NCBI GenBank assembly: GCA_013519935.1
Contig: JACDUA010000030.1
Coordinates: 1-48,667 of the forward strand
DNA length: 48,667 nt
Source: Ectothiorhodospiraceae bacterium WFHF3C12
GTDB lineage: Bacteria > Pseudomonadota > Gammaproteobacteria > Nitrococcales > Nitrococcaceae
Direction: 5' to 3'
The notes beneath the pieces are model-generated. The model had not been told where the DNA came from. It saw only the letters and a program-made list of their open reading frames with translations, and made no database searches. Within the stretch, counting starts at the first letter, position 1; every line of letters starts with the position of its first letter. Shown here in pieces: positions 47,726 to 48,667 of the stretch. Both the position numbers and the translations under genes were made by a program.

Positions 47726-48667
47726 ATGAGCAACAATGGCTACACGACATTTATCCTGGCCGGTGCCCTGGCCCTGGCCGGCTGCGGCGGCGCCAACGAC
47801 CAGGACGGCGGAAACGGCGGCGGCGAGACCACGCTCGCCGGCGTCGGCGTCGACGGCTACCTGGCCCGGTCCATCGTGTGGATGGATCTCGACACAGACG
47901 GCCAGCTGGACGCCTTCGAGCCCCGTGCCTTCACCGATGACCAGGGCTACTTCAGCTACAACCCGAGTACCGAGACCGACTATTGCGCCGACGACGCCAC
48001 CGCCCGGCAGAGCCAGTACTGCCTCCGCGGCCACGCGGGTGACGGTGCACCGCTGATCCGGATGACCGGTGGCTATGACGTCACGACGGGCGAGCCTTTC
48101 GACGGCGTGTTGACCCTGCGGGCCAGCGCCGGCACCGGCTCGCTGGTGGTTTCGCCCCTCGGCGCCCTGCTCGCCAGTGCCGGCGGCGACCGGCGCGACG
48201 CCCTGCTGGCGAAGCTCCCCCTGCCGTCCAACGGCGGCACGAGCGCCAGCTGGAGCCAGGCCTCCTCGGACTTCCTGGCCGATCTCGGCGACGACGTGAA
48301 CGTGGACCTGCTGGAGACCGCGTTGCAGGCCCATAAAGTCGTCACCGCCCTGGCCGACGGCCTGGAGGATCGCTACGAGGCAATCGGCGAGGACTCGGCG
48401 CTGCCGGCCACCGCCGGCAGCCTGGTCTATGACGCCCTGGTGGAGGCGCTGCTGGCCTCGAGCGAGGATTTCCCCGCCTTCATCGCCGACGCCGCGGCCC
48501 TGGAGGCCGTGCTGACCGACGCCGAGGCGCGCATTCGTGCGCTATACGCGGATGAGGGGCTGGCCCTGCCCTCGGCAATGGGTTCCGGCGTAACCGGCCC
48601 CCTGGCCGGCGCGGCGGCGCGCGTGGCCGAGGTCGTCTCCGCCACCGTCGCCGATATCGTCCGGGAC
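47726..48667 (+). CDS. Calcium-loop lipoprotein, 3' end outside window
   Basis: An open frame of 314 codons runs to the window edge with no stop. It starts at ATG 47726, preceded by GGGGGAGA. Residues 9-20 are a lipoprotein signal with lipobox LAGC (Cys20), followed by a Gly/Asn/Asp-rich spacer. At 54-65 lies a DxDxDGxxDxxE loop (DLDTDGQLDAFE), which fits calcium binding; the surrounding sequence (VDGYLARSIVWM before it and EPRAFTDDQGYF after it) resembles the B-type repeat modules of adhesins. A mostly helical, alanine-rich region follows from about residue 150. It is the partner of the TraF-like gene upstream. The final size is unknown. Confidence 0.8.
   Translation, partial: MSNNGYTTFILAGALALAGCGGANDQDGGNGGGETTLAGVGVDGYLARSIVWMDLDTDGQLDAFEPRAFTDDQGYFSYNPSTETDYCADDATARQSQYCLRGHAGDGAPLIRMTGGYDVTTGEPFDGVLTLRASAGTGSLVVSPLGALLASAGGDRRDALLAKLPLPSNGGTSASWSQASSDFLADLGDDVNVDLLETALQAHKVVTALADGLEDRYEAIGEDSALPATAGSLVYDALVEALLASSEDFPAFIADAAALEAVLTDAEARIRALYADEGLALPSAMGSGVTGPLAGAAARVAEVVSATVADIVRD

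Overview
The window is GC-rich, densely packed Gram-negative chromosomal DNA. The cell envelope genes (a TonB fragment, an RND efflux pair, a PagL-type lipid A deacylase), the potassium genes (a KefB/C-like antiporter, TrkH with a half-size TrkA) and a well-formed sigma-28 flagellar-class promoter point to a motile gammaproteobacterium. A halophilic or alkaliphilic Ectothiorhodospiraceae- or Halomonas-like organism is plausible, but the sequence does not prove it. I see no rRNA, tRNA, CRISPR array, insertion sequence or prophage.

Layout. 1-590: 3' part of a TonB protein with a repetitive linker. 614-4046: a LysR regulator divergent from a quinone-detoxification pair (WrbA, glutathionyl-hydroquinone reductase), then GTP cyclohydrolase II. 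4187-5078: a small membrane protein and a non-coding island of palindromic repeats. 5079-9929: a padR-MFP-RND efflux operon with a clear promoter and operator. 10024-14177: MsrA, a second small membrane protein of the same layout, a PagL-like deacylase, a YkgJ cysteine-cluster protein and a K+/H+ antiporter. 14511-21289: a complete branched-chain-type ABC importer with two tandem, strongly similar binding proteins followed by LivH, LivM, LivG and LivF. 21540-23522: a chemoreceptor behind a sigma-28 promoter, followed by a cluster of REP-like elements.

23982-30794 is an acyl-CoA block: a single-chain biotin-dependent acyl-CoA carboxylase, divergent from an SDR dehydrogenase, an acetoacetyl-CoA synthetase and a hotdog thioesterase. 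30940-34580: an EamA transporter, an orphan ABC binding protein, and an OhrR/Ohr peroxide-defence pair with a recognisable operator. 34692-40130: Tag glycosylase and a Pat-type lysine acetyltransferase, divergent across a perfect palindrome from an acetyl-CoA-synthetase-like ligase and an acyl carrier protein. 40164-43583: a DUF445 protein and trkH/trkA. 43822-48667: exported or envelope proteins (a retropepsin-like protease, an EF-hand protein, an unknown polytopic protein, a TraF-like protein and a calcium-loop lipoprotein cut by the window end).

The most interesting parts are: the Pat/synthetase/ACP locus, where enzyme, probable modifying enzyme and carrier protein lie together; the duplicated binding proteins feeding one transporter whose LivF has Arg in place of the Walker A Lys; the TraF-like/lipoprotein pair at the right end; and several perfect palindromes that look like operators. 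All function calls come from reading the sequence and translations; no database was searched.
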